Shown here piece by piece: positions 9,273-18,983 of a DNA stretch of 64,000 nt. The first letter of the stretch is position 1. Every line of letters starts with the position of its first letter. The stretch is from Rhodobacterales bacterium LSUCC0387 (GTDB lineage Bacteria; Pseudomonadota; Alphaproteobacteria; Rhodobacterales; Rhodobacteraceae). Made by a program: the position numbers and the translations under genes. The stretch is from the NCBI GenBank assembly GCA_015689775.1, contig WVSR01000001.1, positions 683,501-747,500 on the forward strand, written 5' to 3'. Under the pieces are notes generated by a model, which worked only from the letters and a program-made list of their open reading frames with translations, did no database searches and was not told where the DNA came from.

Positions 9273-10025
9273 GTGAACGCGCAAGCCGCAAAACCGCCAA
9301 AATTCCCCGAGATTTGCCAGACGGGTTATGCTGGACTGGTTGTGCGCTTTGGCGATCAATTGAACGAAGCAGGCAATCGCGCAAGCCTTGCCTTCGCTGC
9401 TGAGGTGACTGCCGCAGGTCTGGCGGGGGTTTTGGAAGTCTCAACCGCCCTGCAATCTGTCCTTTTGCGGTATGACCCGCTGCTTGTATCCCCTGAAGCA
9501 CTCCGCGCGGATCTCGCGGCGGCTCTTACGCAGCGCGATTGGTATGCTGCATCCCTGCCTCAGGGGCGCACACTTTGGGAGGTGCCTGCCTGTTTTGGCG
9601 GTGCATATGGCCCAGAATTCGAACAGGCTTGTTCGCTCGCAGGCGTCAGTCAGGCTGAGGCGGTTGCAGAATTGTGTGCAACCCCGCTTCGGGTTCAGGC
9701 AATCGGGTTTGCGCCGTCACAGCCCTATTTGGGAGAGTTGCCGCCCAATTGGGACTTCCCAAGACAGGCAACCCTAAATCCGCAGGTGCCAAAAGGGGCG
9801 TTGCTTGCAGCAATCCGCCAGATTGTTCTGTTTTCCGTGCCATCGCCAACGGGCTGGCTGCATATTGGTCAAACGGGCCTCAGCCTGTTTGACCCCGCGC
9901 GTGACCCCGCCTTCATGTTGCGGGCGGGAGACGAAATTGCACTTCGGCCTGTTTCTGAGGCGGAATTTGAGACGTCATGTGCCGCCGCGCCATATGGCGG
10001 TGCTGTACGGCGGGCGCTGCCATGA
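9273..10025 (+). CDS. pxpB: 5-oxoprolinase subunit B (KipI/Allophanate hydrolase subunit 1 family)
   Basis: About 250 residues of the carboxyltransferase C/D domain family (AHS1). PxpB and PxpC form the ATP-dependent kinase part and PxpA the hydrolase part of the prokaryotic 5-oxoprolinase, which opens pyroglutamate to glutamate. Family words seen are GYAGLVVRFGDQLNEAGN near the N-terminus, a CFGGAYGPE turn, GFAPSQPYLGELP, and the C-terminal PSPTGWLHIGQTGLSLFDP. The frame starts at a GTG at 9246, but the GTG at 9273 has a GAAAGG upstream and is preferred. The end overlaps pxpC by 4 bases (ATGA), indicating translational coupling. Confidence 0.88.
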   Translation: MNAQAAKPPKFPEICQTGYAGLVVRFGDQLNEAGNRASLAFAAEVTAAGLAGVLEVSTALQSVLLRYDPLLVSPEALRADLAAALTQRDWYAASLPQGRTLWEVPACFGGAYGPEFEQACSLAGVSQAEAVAELCATPLRVQAIGFAPSQPYLGELPPNWDFPRQATLNPQVPKGALLAAIRQIVLFSVPSPTGWLHIGQTGLSLFDPARDPAFMLRAGDEIALRPVSEAEFETSCAAAPYGGAVRRALP

Positions 10026-11038
10026 CGGCAGTGTTTCTTGTTCACCAAGCAGGGCCTGCCGTGACTGTGCAGGATTTGGGGTGGCACGGCTATGTCGCCC
10101 AAGGTGTGTCGCGCGGCGGGGCGATAGATATAGTAGCGATGGCAGAAGGCGCGGCCTTGTTAGGGCAATCGCCCAACTTTGCAGCGTTAGAGATGGCAGG
10201 GTTCGGCGGTGCCTTTAGCGCCACCCGCGACTGCGTCATTGCGCTGACGGGGGCCGAGATGCGCGCGGATTTGGACGGGCGTGCCTTGGCATGGAATGCG
10301 ACCCATGCTGTGCCGGCGGGCGCGAAACTGAAGATCGGGCCTGTCATGCGCGGAGTTTATGGGTATCTGCATATATCAGGCGGATTTGAGCCACCATTGA
10401 TCTTGCAGGGGCGCGGAACGCATTTGGCCGCAGGCCTGCGCGCGGCAATTCGCGCGGGGGCGGAACTGCCCTTTGGCGCATCCTCCGCGACCCGAGCAGG
10501 CCTGTCCCTAGATGTGGCAGATCGCAGTGAGGGCGGTGTCATTCGCATTTTGCCGACCCTACAAAGTGATATGTTTGGGGCTGATCTGTTAGCGGCGTTT
10601 CAAAATATAAGTTTCACGCGCGACCGGCGCAGCAATCGGATGGGGGTGCGCTTGGCCGCGCCCGATGCGCCCAATTTCGCCCCTGAAGCCGCGCGCAATA
10701 TCCTTTCTGATATTGTGATGGAGGGGGATATCCAGATCACAGGCGATGGAACACCTTATGTTTTGATGGCCGAAAGCCAGACGACAGGGGGCTATCCACG
10801 GATCGCGCAGGTTCTGCCTTGTGATTTGCCGCGCTTGGCGCAACTCTCAAGCGGGGCCGAGGTCAGGTTTCAGATGATCAGCCATGGCGAGGCGGTAGAG
10901 ATTGAGCGCGCCGCACAGGCTGCGCGCGCGCAACTTGGGGCCATGTGTAAGCCAGTTTTGCGTGACCCGCGCGAGGCAGGTGATCTTCTGGCAATGCAAT
11001 TGATCAGCGGTGTCACCGCTGGGGAGGACGAGGGATGA
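10022..11038 (+). CDS. pxpC: 5-oxoprolinase subunit C (biotin-dependent carboxyltransferase family)
   Basis: 338 residues of the AHS2/KipA family, partner of PxpB. Family words visible: TVQDLGWHGYVAQGVSRGGAID near the N-terminus, ALTGAEM, GVYGYLHISGGF, and the region TRDRRSNRMGVRL at about residue 205. The start ATG overlaps the pxpB stop (ATGA) and its own stop overlaps the pxpA start in the same way, so the three subunits are made as a coupled unit. The order B-C-A without a transporter gene suggests recycling of internally formed pyroglutamate rather than dedicated uptake, which is an inference. Confidence 0.9.
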   Translation: MTAVFLVHQAGPAVTVQDLGWHGYVAQGVSRGGAIDIVAMAEGAALLGQSPNFAALEMAGFGGAFSATRDCVIALTGAEMRADLDGRALAWNATHAVPAGAKLKIGPVMRGVYGYLHISGGFEPPLILQGRGTHLAAGLRAAIRAGAELPFGASSATRAGLSLDVADRSEGGVIRILPTLQSDMFGADLLAAFQNISFTRDRRSNRMGVRLAAPDAPNFAPEAARNILSDIVMEGDIQITGDGTPYVLMAESQTTGGYPRIAQVLPCDLPRLAQLSSGAEVRFQMISHGEAVEIERAAQAARAQLGAMCKPVLRDPREAGDLLAMQLISGVTAGEDEG

Positions 11039-11787
11039 AGGTCGATCTCAATGCCGATTTAGGCGAAGGTTTTGGCCCTTGGCCAATGGGTGCTGATACG
11101 GCGATGATGGATGTGATTTCATCGGCCAATATCGCCTGCGGCTTTCACGCGGGCGATCCTGATCAGATGCTAAAATCCATGGCAGCTGCAGTGGCGCGTG
11201 GTGTGGGCTTAGGCGCGCATCCGGGGTTTCCTGATTTGCAAGGGTTTGGACGGCGCCCGATGCAGATGAGCCATGCAGAGGTGGCCAATATGGTGACCTA
11301 TCAAACAGGCGCTGCCATGGCGATGGCGCGCGCGGCGGGGGGGCGCTTGCGCCATGTCAAATTGCATGGGGCCTTGGCCAACATGGCGGCTGATGATGCG
11401 GCCCTTGCACGCGCCGCCTATGAAGGGGCGTTGCGGGCGGATCCTGACCTGATCGTTATGGTGATTGCTGGCACAGATCAGGAAGAAGCTGCCCTTGCCA
11501 TCGGTGCCCCAATCGCGCGCGAGATTTTTGCGGATCGGGCCTATTTGCCAAATGCCCGCCTGCAAGATCGCAAAATTGCAGGCGCGGTGATCCATGATCC
11601 AGAGCAGATCGCGACTCGCATTTTGGCGATGTTGCAGGAGGCCGCGATTATTGCCGAGGATGGAACCCGCATCCCCACACAAATTGATACAATCTGCCTG
11701 CATGGGGATACGCCGCAGGCGGTTGAGATTGCGCGTAATTTGCGCACGCGCCTTGAGGCGGAGAATATCCAAATCGCGCAATTTTAA
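11035..11787 (+). CDS. pxpA: 5-oxoprolinase subunit A (LamB/YcsF family)
   Basis: 250 residues, the usual length. The N-terminal VDLNADLGEGFGPW (residues 2-15) and SSANIACGFHAGDP (around residue 30) are diagnostic of the LamB/YcsF family, the TIM-barrel-like subunit that carries out 5-oxoproline ring hydrolysis with PxpB and PxpC. REIFADRAY and ICLHGDTP are also family words. Last gene of the pxpBCA operon. The glycine riboswitch begins about 100 bases downstream and belongs to the next transcription unit. Confidence 0.95.
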   Translation: MKVDLNADLGEGFGPWPMGADTAMMDVISSANIACGFHAGDPDQMLKSMAAAVARGVGLGAHPGFPDLQGFGRRPMQMSHAEVANMVTYQTGAAMAMARAAGGRLRHVKLHGALANMAADDAALARAAYEGALRADPDLIVMVIAGTDQEEAALAIGAPIAREIFADRAYLPNARLQDRKIAGAVIHDPEQIATRILAMLQEAAIIAEDGTRIPTQIDTICLHGDTPQAVEIARNLRTRLEAENIQIAQF

Positions 11788-11888
11788 TTGCTTCTGCGAA
11801 GGTTCTGCCGTTTTTTGCGGCGCAATAGTCGTAAATGGTGCGATTATTCTTGATGCCCTGCGCGGCATTAATTATGATAGAGGCATAT

Positions 11889-12049
11889 ACAGGGAGACAT
11901 TGCGCCACTTGCGCAAGGCCGAAGGAGCAACCGCCCCGGTAAACTCTCAGGCAAAAGAACCTGTATGTGCGAAAACTCTGGAGAGTGATGCTGTGTTGCG
12001 CATCCGCCGAAGGGATAACGATCTCAGGCGAAAGGACAGAGGGGGCATC
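11889..12049 (+). ncRNA. Tandem glycine riboswitch
   Basis: Two glycine aptamers in a row, upstream of gcvT. Aptamer 1 (about 11891-11985) has the conserved GGGAGAC, CCGAAGGAGCAA, AAACTCTCAGGCAAAAG and CTCTGGAGAG. Aptamer 2 (about 11986-12049) repeats CCGAAGGGATAACG, ATCTCAGGCGAAAGGAC and AGAGGG. Tandem aptamers of this kind bind glycine and activate glycine cleavage genes. About 50 bases lie between the second aptamer and the gcvT ribosome binding site; a short GCCGA/TCGGC hairpin (12054-12067) sits in that linker and may be part of the expression platform. No U-tract terminator is evident. Confidence 0.95.
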
Positions 12050-12107
12050 GACAGCCGATTTTTCGGCGTAACCGATTCCGAGTATATCTCGGGGTGTTGG
12101 AGGGTTG

Positions 12108-13211
12108 ATGACCACGGGGCTTTTGGAACTGCCACTTAAGGGGCTTCACGCAGAACTAGGCGGAAAATTCGTGCCTTTTGCGGGCTACTCTATGCCCGTG
12201 CAATATGCTGCGGGCGTGATGGCCGAACATCTTTGGACGCGCGAAAAGGCGGGACTGTTTGATGTCTCGCATATGGGGCAGGTGCGGCTGCCCTTAGATC
12301 AAGCTTCGGCACTTGAACAGATCGCGCCCATTGAGGTTGAAGGCCTCGCAGAGGGTCGCCAGCGCTATGGTTTCCTCACCAATGAGGCGGGCGGTTTGGT
12401 CGATGATTTCATGATCGCGCGCTACGCAGATTGTTTCGTTATCGTGATCAATGCCGCCCGCCGCGCCGAGGATTTGGCACTGTTTGAGAAACACTTAGCG
12501 GGTTTTGAGGTCATCACTGACCGTGCCCTTTTGGCTTTGCAGGGGCCACTGGCCGAAAGCGCGCTTGCGCGTCTGCTGCCTGATGTGGCGACACTGCGCT
12601 TTATGGATGTGCGCAGATTGACATGGCAAGGTTTGGAGCTGTGGCTGAGCCGTTCTGGCTATACGGGCGAGGATGGGTTTGAGATTTCCGTGCCTGTGTC
12701 CGTCTGCAATGCCTTCGCCCGCGCTTTATTGGCGATGGATGAGGTTGCGCCCATTGGTTTGGGGGCGCGTGACAGTCTGCGGATGGAGGCGGGCCTGCCC
12801 CTATATGGCAACGATCTTTCCGAAACCATTTCCCCAGTTGAGGCAGGCTTGTCTTGGGGTATTTCCAAATCACGCCGCCTCGATGAGGCCAAGGCGGGCG
12901 GGTATTTGGGTGTTGGGGTGATTGCCTCTCATCTTGCGGGTGAAGCTGCGCGCAAACGGATCGGTCTTGTGCCAGAGGGGCGCGCGCCGATGCGCGGCGG
13001 TGTGCCCCTGTTTTTGTCAGAGACAAGCCAAACACAAATCGGCGAGATCACTTCGGGTGGGTTTAGCCCAAGCCTGGGTCACCCGATTGCGATGGCGCTG
13101 GTGCAATCTGACACGGATGCACATGCGCCAATCTGGGGCGAATTGCGTGGCAAACGACATCCTATGCGGCAGGTTGATCTGCCATTCTTCAAAACATCCT
13201 ACAAACGATAA
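12108..13211 (+). CDS. gcvT: Aminomethyltransferase, glycine cleavage T protein
   Basis: 367 residues, the T protein that moves the methylene group from aminomethylated GcvH to tetrahydrofolate and releases ammonia. Family words: [13 protein letters not shown] near residue 22, [14 protein letters not shown] near residue 45, the folate-site region [11 protein letters not shown], and [18 protein letters not shown]. The ATG at 12108 follows TTGGAGGG; a TTG one codon upstream is less likely. First gene of the gcvT-gcvH-gcvP operon, directly under the glycine riboswitch. Confidence 0.96.
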   Translation: MTTGLLELPLKGLHAELGGKFVPFAGYSMPVQYAAGVMAEHLWTREKAGLFDVSHMGQVRLPLDQASALEQIAPIEVEGLAEGRQRYGFLTNEAGGLVDDFMIARYADCFVIVINAARRAEDLALFEKHLAGFEVITDRALLALQGPLAESALARLLPDVATLRFMDVRRLTWQGLELWLSRSGYTGEDGFEISVPVSVCNAFARALLAMDEVAPIGLGARDSLRMEAGLPLYGNDLSETISPVEAGLSWGISKSRRLDEAKAGGYLGVGVIASHLAGEAARKRIGLVPEGRAPMRGGVPLFLSETSQTQIGEITSGGFSPSLGHPIAMALVQSDTDAHAPIWGELRGKRHPMRQVDLPFFKTSYKR

Positions 13212-13228
13212 GACAGGGAGACATCCAA

Positions 13229-13591
13229 ATGCGTTTCACAGAAGAACATGAATGGTTGTTGGTCGATGGTGATCTGGTTGTAGTCGGCATCACCGAACAC
13301 GCGGCCACTCAATTGGGTGATGTGGTTTTCGTAGAATTGCCAGAGCTTGAGACTGCAGCCGCGAAGGGTGATGAGGTTGTGGTTATTGAATCTGTCAAAG
13401 CGGCCTCTGACATCTTGGCCCCGCTGGACGGTGAGATTGTCGAGGTCAATGACGCCTTGGTTGATAACCCCTCTTTGGTCAATGACGATCCCACCGGTGA
13501 GGCGTGGTTCTTCAAGATGAAGGTAGACGATCTCTCTGCGGTCGATGCCTACATGACCGAGGATGAATACAAAGATTTCATTGGCGAATAA
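13229..13591 (+). CDS. gcvH: Glycine cleavage system H protein
   Basis: 120-residue lipoyl carrier that shuttles the aminomethyl intermediate between GcvP, GcvT and lipoamide dehydrogenase. The lipoylated lysine is K57 in [30 protein letters not shown] at the N-terminus and AWFFKMKVD near the C-terminus are typical. The ATG lies 17 bases after the gcvT stop with GACAGGGAGAC as ribosome binding site. No lipoamide dehydrogenase gene is in this cluster, so that subunit must come from elsewhere in the genome. Confidence 0.97.
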   Translation: MRFTEEHEWLLVDGDLVVVGITEHAATQLGDVVFVELPELETAAAKGDEVVVIESVKAASDILAPLDGEIVEVNDALVDNPSLVNDDPTGEAWFFKMKVDDLSAVDAYMTEDEYKDFIGE

Positions 13592-13613
13592 GCCCCCCGA
13601 GCAGGTGTGAGAC

Positions 13614-16454
13614 ATGACAAAGTGGATGCGTGAAACCTATGATCCGACCGATTTTGGCAATCGCCGCCATATCGGGCCTTCCCCTGCCGAAATGGCAGAG
13701 ATGCTAAAGGTGATCGGTGCACCAGATTTGGATGCGCTGATTGATGAAACATTGCCGAAGGATATTCGTCAGACCAAGCCACTTGAATGGGCGGCAATGT
13801 CTGAGGCGGAATTGCTGGCGCATATGCGCGAGATTGCAGCCAAGAATAAGGTCATGGTTTCGATGATTGGGCAGGGGTATTACAACACCCATACCCCGCC
13901 TGCGATCCAACGCAATGTCTTGGAAAACCCTGCTTGGTATACGGCCTATACCCCCTATCAGCCTGAGATCAGCCAAGGCCGCCTTGAGGCCCTGCTCAAT
14001 TTCCAGACGATGATTGCTGACTTAACAGGGCTTGAGATTGCCAATGCTTCGCTTCTTGATGAGGCCACCGCCTGCGCCGAAGCGATGGTGATGGCCGAGC
14101 GCGTTGCAAAATCAAAGGCGCGTGGTTTCTTCATCGACCAAAATTGCCACCCGCAAAATATTGCCGTGATGCAGCGCCGTGCAGAACCTTTGGGGATTGA
14201 GGTGATTGTGGGCGATCCGAAGGATATGGACGCAAGCACGGTCTTTGGTGCGATTTTCCAATATCCAGGCACATTCGGGGATCTCCATGATCCATCTGCG
14301 CAAGTTGCGGCCTTGCATGCTGCAAATGCCGTGGCGATTGTTTGCACGGATTTGCTGGCCCTAACAGTTCTGCGCGAGCCTGGGGCGATTGGCGCCGATA
14401 TCGCGGTGGGCTCAGCGCAACGCTTTGGTGTGCCGCTGGGATATGGTGGCCCGCACGCAGCATTTCTTTCCTGTCGCGAGGCCTATAAGCGGGCCATCCC
14501 GGGTCGGCTTGTTGGCGTATCGGTCGATGCGCAGGGGCGCCGTGCCTATCGGCTGTCCTTGCAGACGCGCGAGCAGCACATTCGCCGCGAGAAAGCCACC
14601 TCGAATGTCTGCACCGCGCAGGCGCTTTTGGCCGTCATGGCCTCGCTTTATGCGGTGTTCCACGGCCCGCGCGGATTGCGCGCGATTGCGCAGCGGGTGC
14701 ATTTGCACGCAGCGCGTCTCGCCAAAAGTCTGGAGGCGGGCGGCTTTTCGCCGCAGACGCAAAGCTATTTTGACACGATCACAGTCAAGGTCGGGGCCAA
14801 ACAATCGCGGATCATGGCCGCGGCTGTGGCGCGGGGGATCAACCTGCGTGATGTTGGTCAAGATCGGATTGGTATTTCCGTGGATGAGGTGACAACCGAA
14901 GCCCATTTGGCCGCGGTCTGTGAGGCGTTTGGCACACCGCTTTTGGATGCGGTTGAAGCGCCATCTATCCCTGACGCGCTCTTGCGGGAAACAGAGTATC
15001 TCACCCATCCGATTTTCCACATGAACCGCGCGGAATCCGAGATGATGCGGTATATGCGCCGCCTGTCGGATCGTGACTTAGCACTGGATCGTGCCATGAT
15101 CCCGCTTGGCTCTTGCACGATGAAGCTGAACGCCGCGGTTGAGATGATGCCAATCACATGGCCCGAATTTGGCGGGCTGCACCCTTTTGCGCCACAAGAT
15201 CAGGCCGAGGGCTATGCGCAAATGCTGGCGGCCCTGTCGGATTATCTGTGCGAGATCACAGGCTATGATGCGATGTCGATGCAGCCCAATTCGGGTGCGC
15301 AAGGTGAATATGCAGGCCTTTTGACCATTGCCGCCTATCATCAGGCGCGCGGGGATCATCATCGCAAGATCTGTCTGATCCCTGTTTCTGCACATGGCAC
15401 CAACCCTGCCTCTGCACAGATGGCGGGAATGGATGTGGTTGTGGTCAAATCTGCGGAAAACGGTGATGTTGATCTTGAAGATTTCCGCGCCAAGGCCGAG
15501 GCGGCGGGTGATCGTCTGGCCGCTTGCATGATCACCTATCCGTCCACCCATGGCGTGTTTGAAGGCACGGTGCGCGAGATTTGTGAGATCACCCATGCCC
15601 ACGGGGGGCAAGTCTATCTGGATGGTGCGAACCTCAACGCCATGGTGGGCCTGTCCAAACCCGGTGAGATCGGGGCAGATGTGAGCCACTTGAACTTGCA
15701 CAAAACCTTCTGCATCCCGCATGGTGGTGGCGGGCCGGGCATGGGGCCGATTGGCGTGAAGGCGCATCTTGCCCCCTATCTGCCGGGACATCCAGAATTG
15801 GACAGCGACCAAGGGCCTGTGTCGGGCGCGCCCTATGGTTCGGCTTCGATCTTGCCGATTTCTTATGCCTATATCAAATTGATGGGTGGGGCAGGTCTGA
15901 CGCAGGCCACCAAAATCGCAATTCTCAATGCCAATTACATCGCCAAGCGCCTATCGGATGCCTATCCGATCCTGTTCACAGGGCAGGGTGGGCATATCGC
16001 GCATGAATGCATCCTTGATTGTCGCCCCTTTGCCGAGGCGGGCGTGACAGTCGATGATATCGCCAAGCGTCTGATGGATAACGGTTTTCACGCGCCCACG
16101 ATGAGTTGGCCTGTGGCAGGCACATTGATGGTCGAACCAACCGAAAGCGAAACCAAGGCGGAGATTGACCGCTTCTGTGATGCAATGCTCGCTATTCGGG
16201 CGGAGATTGCCGATGTCGAGGCGGGCAAAATCGCCGCCGAAGACAGCCCTCTGCGTCATGCGCCCCATACGGTCGAAGATTTGGTTGGCCCATGGGAGCG
16301 CGCCTATAGCCGCGAGGTGGGCTGCTTCCCTGCGGGGGCGTTCCGCGTTGATAAATATTGGCCGCCCGTGAACCGCGTGGACAATGTCTATGGCGACAGG
16401 CATCTGATTTGCACCTGCCCGCCCGTCACAGATTATCTGGACGCGGCGGAATAG
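13614..16454 (+). CDS. gcvP: Glycine dehydrogenase (decarboxylating), P protein
   Basis: PLP enzyme that decarboxylates glycine and loads the aminomethyl group on GcvH. 946 residues, so both halves (GcvP1- and GcvP2-like) are fused in one chain, the common proteobacterial form. The PLP-binding lysine is K697 in [16 protein letters not shown], next to the glycine-rich loop. Other family words: FIGQGYY-like [13 protein letters not shown] near residue 80 and [10 protein letters not shown] in the middle. It lies 22 bases after gcvH and ends the operon. The 3' end is convergent with the DUF4329 gene, with only 3 bases between stops and no clear terminator. Confidence 0.97.
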   Translation: MTKWMRETYDPTDFGNRRHIGPSPAEMAEMLKVIGAPDLDALIDETLPKDIRQTKPLEWAAMSEAELLAHMREIAAKNKVMVSMIGQGYYNTHTPPAIQRNVLENPAWYTAYTPYQPEISQGRLEALLNFQTMIADLTGLEIANASLLDEATACAEAMVMAERVAKSKARGFFIDQNCHPQNIAVMQRRAEPLGIEVIVGDPKDMDASTVFGAIFQYPGTFGDLHDPSAQVAALHAANAVAIVCTDLLALTVLREPGAIGADIAVGSAQRFGVPLGYGGPHAAFLSCREAYKRAIPGRLVGVSVDAQGRRAYRLSLQTREQHIRREKATSNVCTAQALLAVMASLYAVFHGPRGLRAIAQRVHLHAARLAKSLEAGGFSPQTQSYFDTITVKVGAKQSRIMAAAVARGINLRDVGQDRIGISVDEVTTEAHLAAVCEAFGTPLLDAVEAPSIPDALLRETEYLTHPIFHMNRAESEMMRYMRRLSDRDLALDRAMIPLGSCTMKLNAAVEMMPITWPEFGGLHPFAPQDQAEGYAQMLAALSDYLCEITGYDAMSMQPNSGAQGEYAGLLTIAAYHQARGDHHRKICLIPVSAHGTNPASAQMAGMDVVVVKSAENGDVDLEDFRAKAEAAGDRLAACMITYPSTHGVFEGTVREICEITHAHGGQVYLDGANLNAMVGLSKPGEIGADVSHLNLHKTFCIPHGGGGPGMGPIGVKAHLAPYLPGHPELDSDQGPVSGAPYGSASILPISYAYIKLMGGAGLTQATKIAILNANYIAKRLSDAYPILFTGQGGHIAHECILDCRPFAEAGVTVDDIAKRLMDNGFHAPTMSWPVAGTLMVEPTESETKAEIDRFCDAMLAIRAEIADVEAGKIAAEDSPLRHAPHTVEDLVGPWERAYSREVGCFPAGAFRVDKYWPPVNRVDNVYGDRHLICTCPPVTDYLDAAE

Positions 16455-16457
16455 GCC

Positions 16458-16991
16458 CTAACCCCCAAAGCGGCGATACAGCTGATCGAGCGTGTAGGTT
16501 TTGGCTGCTTCGGGATGTGGGTCTGAGACAACATTTGGGTCTGCGGGCAGACAATTCTCGCCGCAGACCTGACGCATCACGCCCCTCTGGCCATCAATAA
16601 ACCATAACCGCCCCGCAGGGGTGGCGACCCATCCATTCGTGCCACGGCTCATATCGCCCTCAACATCAATCGTGGAGGGCACCTCATTATCATAGCGCGG
16701 ATCAAAAGCCGCATGGGTGTGCCAAGAGGATATAATCCGCATCCCCGCAGGCGCATCCATCATCGCGCAACTGTCGCGCCCGCCCCAACTGGATTTCGAA
16801 CTGGACAAGCGCCCCGCTTGATCGCGCAGGACGTAGCCACAGACCTCGCGGTTATAGGTGATGGAATGGCGGTTCATGGAGCGCATCAGTGCCATGACCA
16901 ATTGCTGTTCATCCGCATCTTGCGCATGGGCGGGCAGGCCGAGGCATAGGCCAACGAACAGACTTGCAAGGGTCAACTTCATCTTGGGCAC
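16458..16991 (-). CDS. Secreted DUF4329-like protein with metalloprotease-like residues
   Basis: 177 residues with an N-terminal signal peptide (LTLASLFVGLCLGLPAHA, predicted cleavage after AHA). The mature part resembles DUF4329 proteins. It contains an ordered set E (REVCGY), HTH (SWHTHAAFD), then SxxD (PSTIDVEGD), similar to the zinc ligands and catalytic Glu of JAB/MPN metalloproteases, though the HxH to SxxD spacing is longer than the classic seven. Six cysteines would suit an oxidised compartment. The start is GTG at 16991 with GGGAG upstream; an ATG three codons later is also possible. Function unknown. It is convergent with gcvP. Confidence 0.7.
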   Translation of the reverse strand: MPKMKLTLASLFVGLCLGLPAHAQDADEQQLVMALMRSMNRHSITYNREVCGYVLRDQAGRLSSSKSSWGGRDSCAMMDAPAGMRIISSWHTHAAFDPRYDNEVPSTIDVEGDMSRGTNGWVATPAGRLWFIDGQRGVMRQVCGENCLPADPNVVSDPHPEAAKTYTLDQLYRRFGG

Positions 16992-17175
16992 GGGCGGTGC
17001 TCCCTGAACCAGTTGCCTATAAGATAAAGGAATTGGGGGAGTAAACCAGAGCTTAGGCTTCGGAAATCTAGGAACTCATGTCGTGTTTCTTAAGATTGGC
17101 GAGTGTGGGGGTCTGCGCTCACGGAGTTCAAAATGAATGCAGCGTTCGGGTTCAGCGTCAGAATTCACCCGAGAG

Positions 17176-17202
17176 AAAGCCGCCCCGCAGCGGGGCGGCT
17201 TT
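17176..17202 (-). terminator. Strong intrinsic terminator after ettA
   Basis: A perfect 13-base inverted repeat with a one-base centre (AAAGCCGCCCCGC / GCGGGGCGGCTTT). It lies 6 bases past the ettA stop. Read on the minus strand the stem ends in TTTCTCTC, and on the plus strand in TTTGTT, so it may work in both directions. Confidence 0.85.
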
Positions 17203-17208
17203 GTTATC

Positions 17209-18864
17209 TCACCGCGCGAATTTCTTGTATTTCACCCGTTTCGGCTCAAGCGCGTCTGGCCCGAGGCGGCGTTTTTTGTCTTCTTCGTAATCGGAGAAGG
17301 CGCCTTCAAACCATTCTACATGGGCCTCGCCTTCGAAGGCGAGGATATGGGTGCAGATGCGGTCAAGGAAGAAGCGGTCGTGGCTGATCACCACCGCGCA
17401 GCCTGCGAAATCGGTCAGCGCATCTTCGAGCGCGCGCAAGGTTTCCACGTCCAAATCGTTGGTCGGTTCGTCTAACAGAAGAACATTTCCGCCTGATTTT
17501 AAAAGCTTGGCCATATGCACGCGGTTGCGTTCGCCCCCTGACAAAAGGCCCACTTTCTTTTGCTGATCCCCGCCTTTGAAGTTGAAGGCCGAGCAATAAG
17601 CGCGGCTGTTCATGGTGGCATCGCCCAGTTCAATGATCTCGGCCCCGCCCGAAACCTCTTCCCAAACTGTTTTTTCTGGATCCAGCGCATCGCGGGATTG
17701 GTCGACATAGGACAGCTTGACCGTATCACCATATTCAAGCGTACCCGCGTCAGGCCCTTCTTGGCCCGTTAGCATCCGAAACAGCGTGGATTTACCCGCG
17801 CCGTTTGGTCCGATCACGCCCACGATCCCACCAGGAGGCAAGCTAAAGCTGAGATCTTCGATCAACAGCTTGTCACCATAGGCCTTGGTCAGTTTTTCGA
17901 TTTCGATCACCTTTTGACCCAAGCGTGGGCCATTGGGGATGACGATCTGCGCGCGGCTTATTTTATCGCGTTCGGATTGGCCCGCCAATTCCTCATAGGC
18001 GTTGATACGGGCCTTTTGCTTGGCCTGACGCGCCTTTGCACCCTGCCTGATCCATTCCAATTCGCGCTCAAGGGTTTTCTGGCGCGATTTATCCTCGCGG
18101 GCTTCTTGCTCAAGGCGTTTGGCTTTTTGTTCCAGCCAGCTTGAGTAATTGCCTTCGTATGGAATGCCGCGGCCGCGGTCGAGCTCGAGTATCCACCCCG
18201 TGATGTCGTCCAAAAAGTAACGGTCATGGGTAACGATCAAAATCGTGCCTTTGTAGTCGATCAAATGCTGCTGCAACCAAGCGATGGTTTCCGCGTCCAA
18301 GTGGTTGGTCGGTTCGTCCAACAGCAGCATATCAGGCGCTTCAAGCAGTAATTTGCACAGCGCCACACGGCGGCGTTCCCCGCCTGAAAGATTTTCTGGC
18401 ATTGCCTCATCGGGCGGGCAGCGCAAGGCCTCCATGGCCACATCAATCTGGCTGTCGAGATCCCAAAGGTTGTTGCTGTCAATCTCATCTTGCAGCGTGG
18501 CCATTTCATCGGCAGTTTCATCCGAATAGTTCATGGCCAATTCGTTAAAGCGATCAAGCTTAGCTTTCTTCTCAGCCACACCCAGCATGACGTTTTGGCG
18601 CACCGTGAGGGTTTCATCGAGTTGCGGCTCTTGGGGCAGATAGCCCACCTTTGCGCCTTGAGCGGCCCATGCCTCGCCAGAGAAGTCCTTGTCCCAGCCT
18701 GCCATAATCCGCAGCAATGTGGATTTACCAGCGCCGTTGACACCGACCACACCGATTTTCACACCGGGCAAGAAGCTGAGGCGGATATTCTCGAAGCATT
18801 TCTTGCCACCAGGATAGGTCTTAGAGACACCGTCCATGTGGTAGACATATTGATAGGAGGCCAT
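17209..18864 (-). CDS. ettA: Energy-dependent translational throttle protein EttA (ABC-F)
   Basis: ABC-F ATPase of 551 residues that binds the ribosomal E site and gates translation according to ADP/ATP ratio. Two ABC cassettes are visible: Walker A GVNGAGKST and GPNGAGKST, signatures LSGGERRRV and LSGGERNRV, Walker B LLLDEPTNHLD and LLLDEPTNDLD, joined by the basic arm/linker (KARQAKQKARINAYEEL). No membrane segments. The reading frame is open for 73 codons upstream, but the family N-terminus MASYQYVYHMDGVSKTYPGG and the AGGAGG directly before it fix the start at 18864. Confidence 0.96.
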   Translation of the reverse strand: MASYQYVYHMDGVSKTYPGGKKCFENIRLSFLPGVKIGVVGVNGAGKSTLLRIMAGWDKDFSGEAWAAQGAKVGYLPQEPQLDETLTVRQNVMLGVAEKKAKLDRFNELAMNYSDETADEMATLQDEIDSNNLWDLDSQIDVAMEALRCPPDEAMPENLSGGERRRVALCKLLLEAPDMLLLDEPTNHLDAETIAWLQQHLIDYKGTILIVTHDRYFLDDITGWILELDRGRGIPYEGNYSSWLEQKAKRLEQEAREDKSRQKTLERELEWIRQGAKARQAKQKARINAYEELAGQSERDKISRAQIVIPNGPRLGQKVIEIEKLTKAYGDKLLIEDLSFSLPPGGIVGVIGPNGAGKSTLFRMLTGQEGPDAGTLEYGDTVKLSYVDQSRDALDPEKTVWEEVSGGAEIIELGDATMNSRAYCSAFNFKGGDQQKKVGLLSGGERNRVHMAKLLKSGGNVLLLDEPTNDLDVETLRALEDALTDFAGCAVVISHDRFFLDRICTHILAFEGEAHVEWFEGAFSDYEEDKKRRLGPDALEPKRVKYKKFAR

Positions 18865-18983
18865 GCGTGCGTTGTCCTTTGAGATAAGATTTTTTCCTCT
18901 TCTAATGGGGATGGCTGCTTTCGGCAATCGCTTCGCCTGCTTTCCTTGCGGCTTTGCTTCGTGATAGAGGCGAAGGTGGACGT

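Noticed and set aside
15078-15812. Antisense frame of 244 codons inside gcvP
   Set aside because: It lies entirely opposite a highly conserved gene, has no ribosome binding site and its amino acid composition (many H, R, C, Q) is that of a reverse-strand shadow.
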